Source of the DNA: Pseudomonadota bacterium | GTDB lineage: Bacteria; Pseudomonadota; Gammaproteobacteria; Xanthomonadales; Rhodanobacteraceae | NCBI GenBank assembly: GCA_018241365.1 | Contig: JAFEDX010000003.1 | Span: 1 to 53,846 of the forward strand | Reading direction: 5' to 3' | DNA: 53,846 bases | Shown: piece after piece, positions 53,536 through 53,846 of the stretch | Layout: each line of letters begins with the position of its first letter | Numbering within the stretch: position 1 is the stretch's first letter | Notes under the pieces: model-generated | Database searches by the model: none | Told to the model about the DNA's origin: nothing | What the model saw: only the letters and a program-made list of their open reading frames with translations | Made by a program: the position numbers and the translations under genes

Positions 53536-53846
53536 TCAAATCATCGGCAGCTTCAACCCCTGCTCTTTCGCGCATTGAATTGCTTCCGGGTAGCCCGCAT
53601 CGGCATGCCGCATCACGCCGGTGCCGGGATCGTTCCACAGTACGCGGGCGATGCGGGCGTCGGCTTCGGGCGTGCCGTCGCAGACGATCACGAGTCCGGC
53701 GTGTTGCGAGTAGCCCATGCCGACGCCGCCGCCGTGGTGGAAACTGACCCACGTCGCGCCGCTGACCGCATTGAGCAGGGCGTTGAGGATCGGCCAGTCG
53801 CTGACGGCATCGGAACCGTCGCGCATGGATTCGGTTTCGCGGTTGG
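53536..53846 (-). CDS. hutU: Urocanate hydratase, C-terminal part (5' end off window)
   Basis: The last 102 or so codons of a urocanate hydratase, running in from the right edge. [25 protein letters not shown], then [22 protein letters not shown], is the highly conserved NAD-binding end region of the family. The protein ends [10 protein letters not shown]. The enzyme converts urocanate to imidazolonepropionate in histidine breakdown. The rest of the hut genes should lie to the right of the window. Only identity, not completeness, can be judged. Confidence 0.95.
   Translation of the reverse strand, partial: NRETESMRDGSDAVSDWPILNALLNAVSGATWVSFHHGGGVGMGYSQHAGLVIVCDGTPEADARIARVLWNDPGTGVMRHADAGYPEAIQCAKEQGLKLPMI

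Noticed and set aside
1-53846. CRISPR arrays, tRNA and rRNA genes
   Set aside because: No regularly spaced repeats, cloverleaf with a T-loop consensus or rRNA segment was found on either strand by eye.

Overview
The window is about 53.8 kb of high-GC bacterial chromosome. It has dense, short-gapped operons, many four-base stop/start overlaps (ATGA, GTGA, TTGA) and long spurious antisense frames, as expected at high GC. The gene content (apbC next to dcd, hutU, greB, rimO, mltD, pxpBCA, NodT-type efflux, several winged-helix/TPR regulators) and the GTAG-headed palindromic repeats point to a gammaproteobacterium of the Xanthomonadales, probably Rhodanobacteraceae or a relative. The taxonomic call is inference. 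I saw no rRNA, tRNA, CRISPR array, integrase or transposase.

Layout. 1-4.1 kb (minus): a very large regulator whose sensor/TPR half is present twice in one reading frame, running off the left edge, and a small secreted protein. 4.4-9.3 kb: mltD (minus), then a HerA-like ATPase, a membrane protein and greB (plus). 9.3-12.6 kb: rimO (minus) and a divergent membrane TPR protein. 12.6-18.6 kb: one tightly coupled plus-strand operon for pyroglutamate salvage (dienelactone hydrolase, HIT protein, pxpB, pxpC, pxpA, DUF969 and DUF979 membrane proteins, pcp). 18.6-20.9 kb (minus): lipoprotein, dcd, apbC. 21-26.5 kb (plus): DUF2147 protein, penicillin-acylase-family enzyme, membrane protein, secreted amidohydrolase. 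26.5-28.1 kb (minus): class A beta-lactamase and an acetyltransferase. 28.2-31.4 kb (plus): msrB-msrA, a zinc alcohol dehydrogenase and a flavin monooxygenase. 31.6-33.8 kb (minus): winged-helix/TPR regulator and a SnoaL-like protein. 33.9-37.8 kb (plus): autotransporter lipoprotein, secreted protein, MFS transporter. 38.0-42.2 kb (plus): four-gene NodT/ABC/HlyD efflux operon. 42.2-49.8 kb (minus): hpnI-hpnJ-hpnK-hpnL with an alpha/beta hydrolase, bracketed by two paralogous ferritin-like diiron proteins. 50.2-53.8 kb: membrane TPR protein, VOC protein, XRE/membrane-protein pair and the end of hutU.

How genes work together. Pcp releases N-terminal pyroglutamate, the DUF969/DUF979 pair is a plausible transporter, and PxpABC opens the ring to glutamate. 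HpnI, HpnK and HpnJ are the known glycosylation, deacetylation and radical-SAM steps that make the cyclitol-ether head group of bacteriohopanetetrol; here they travel without visible hopanoid-core genes but with two diiron proteins, which makes this the most promising candidate for an undescribed lipid-modifying pathway. Small palindromic repeats have also been absorbed into genes: in frame inside pxpB and the acylase, and as the shared source of both stop codons of the convergent greB and rimO.
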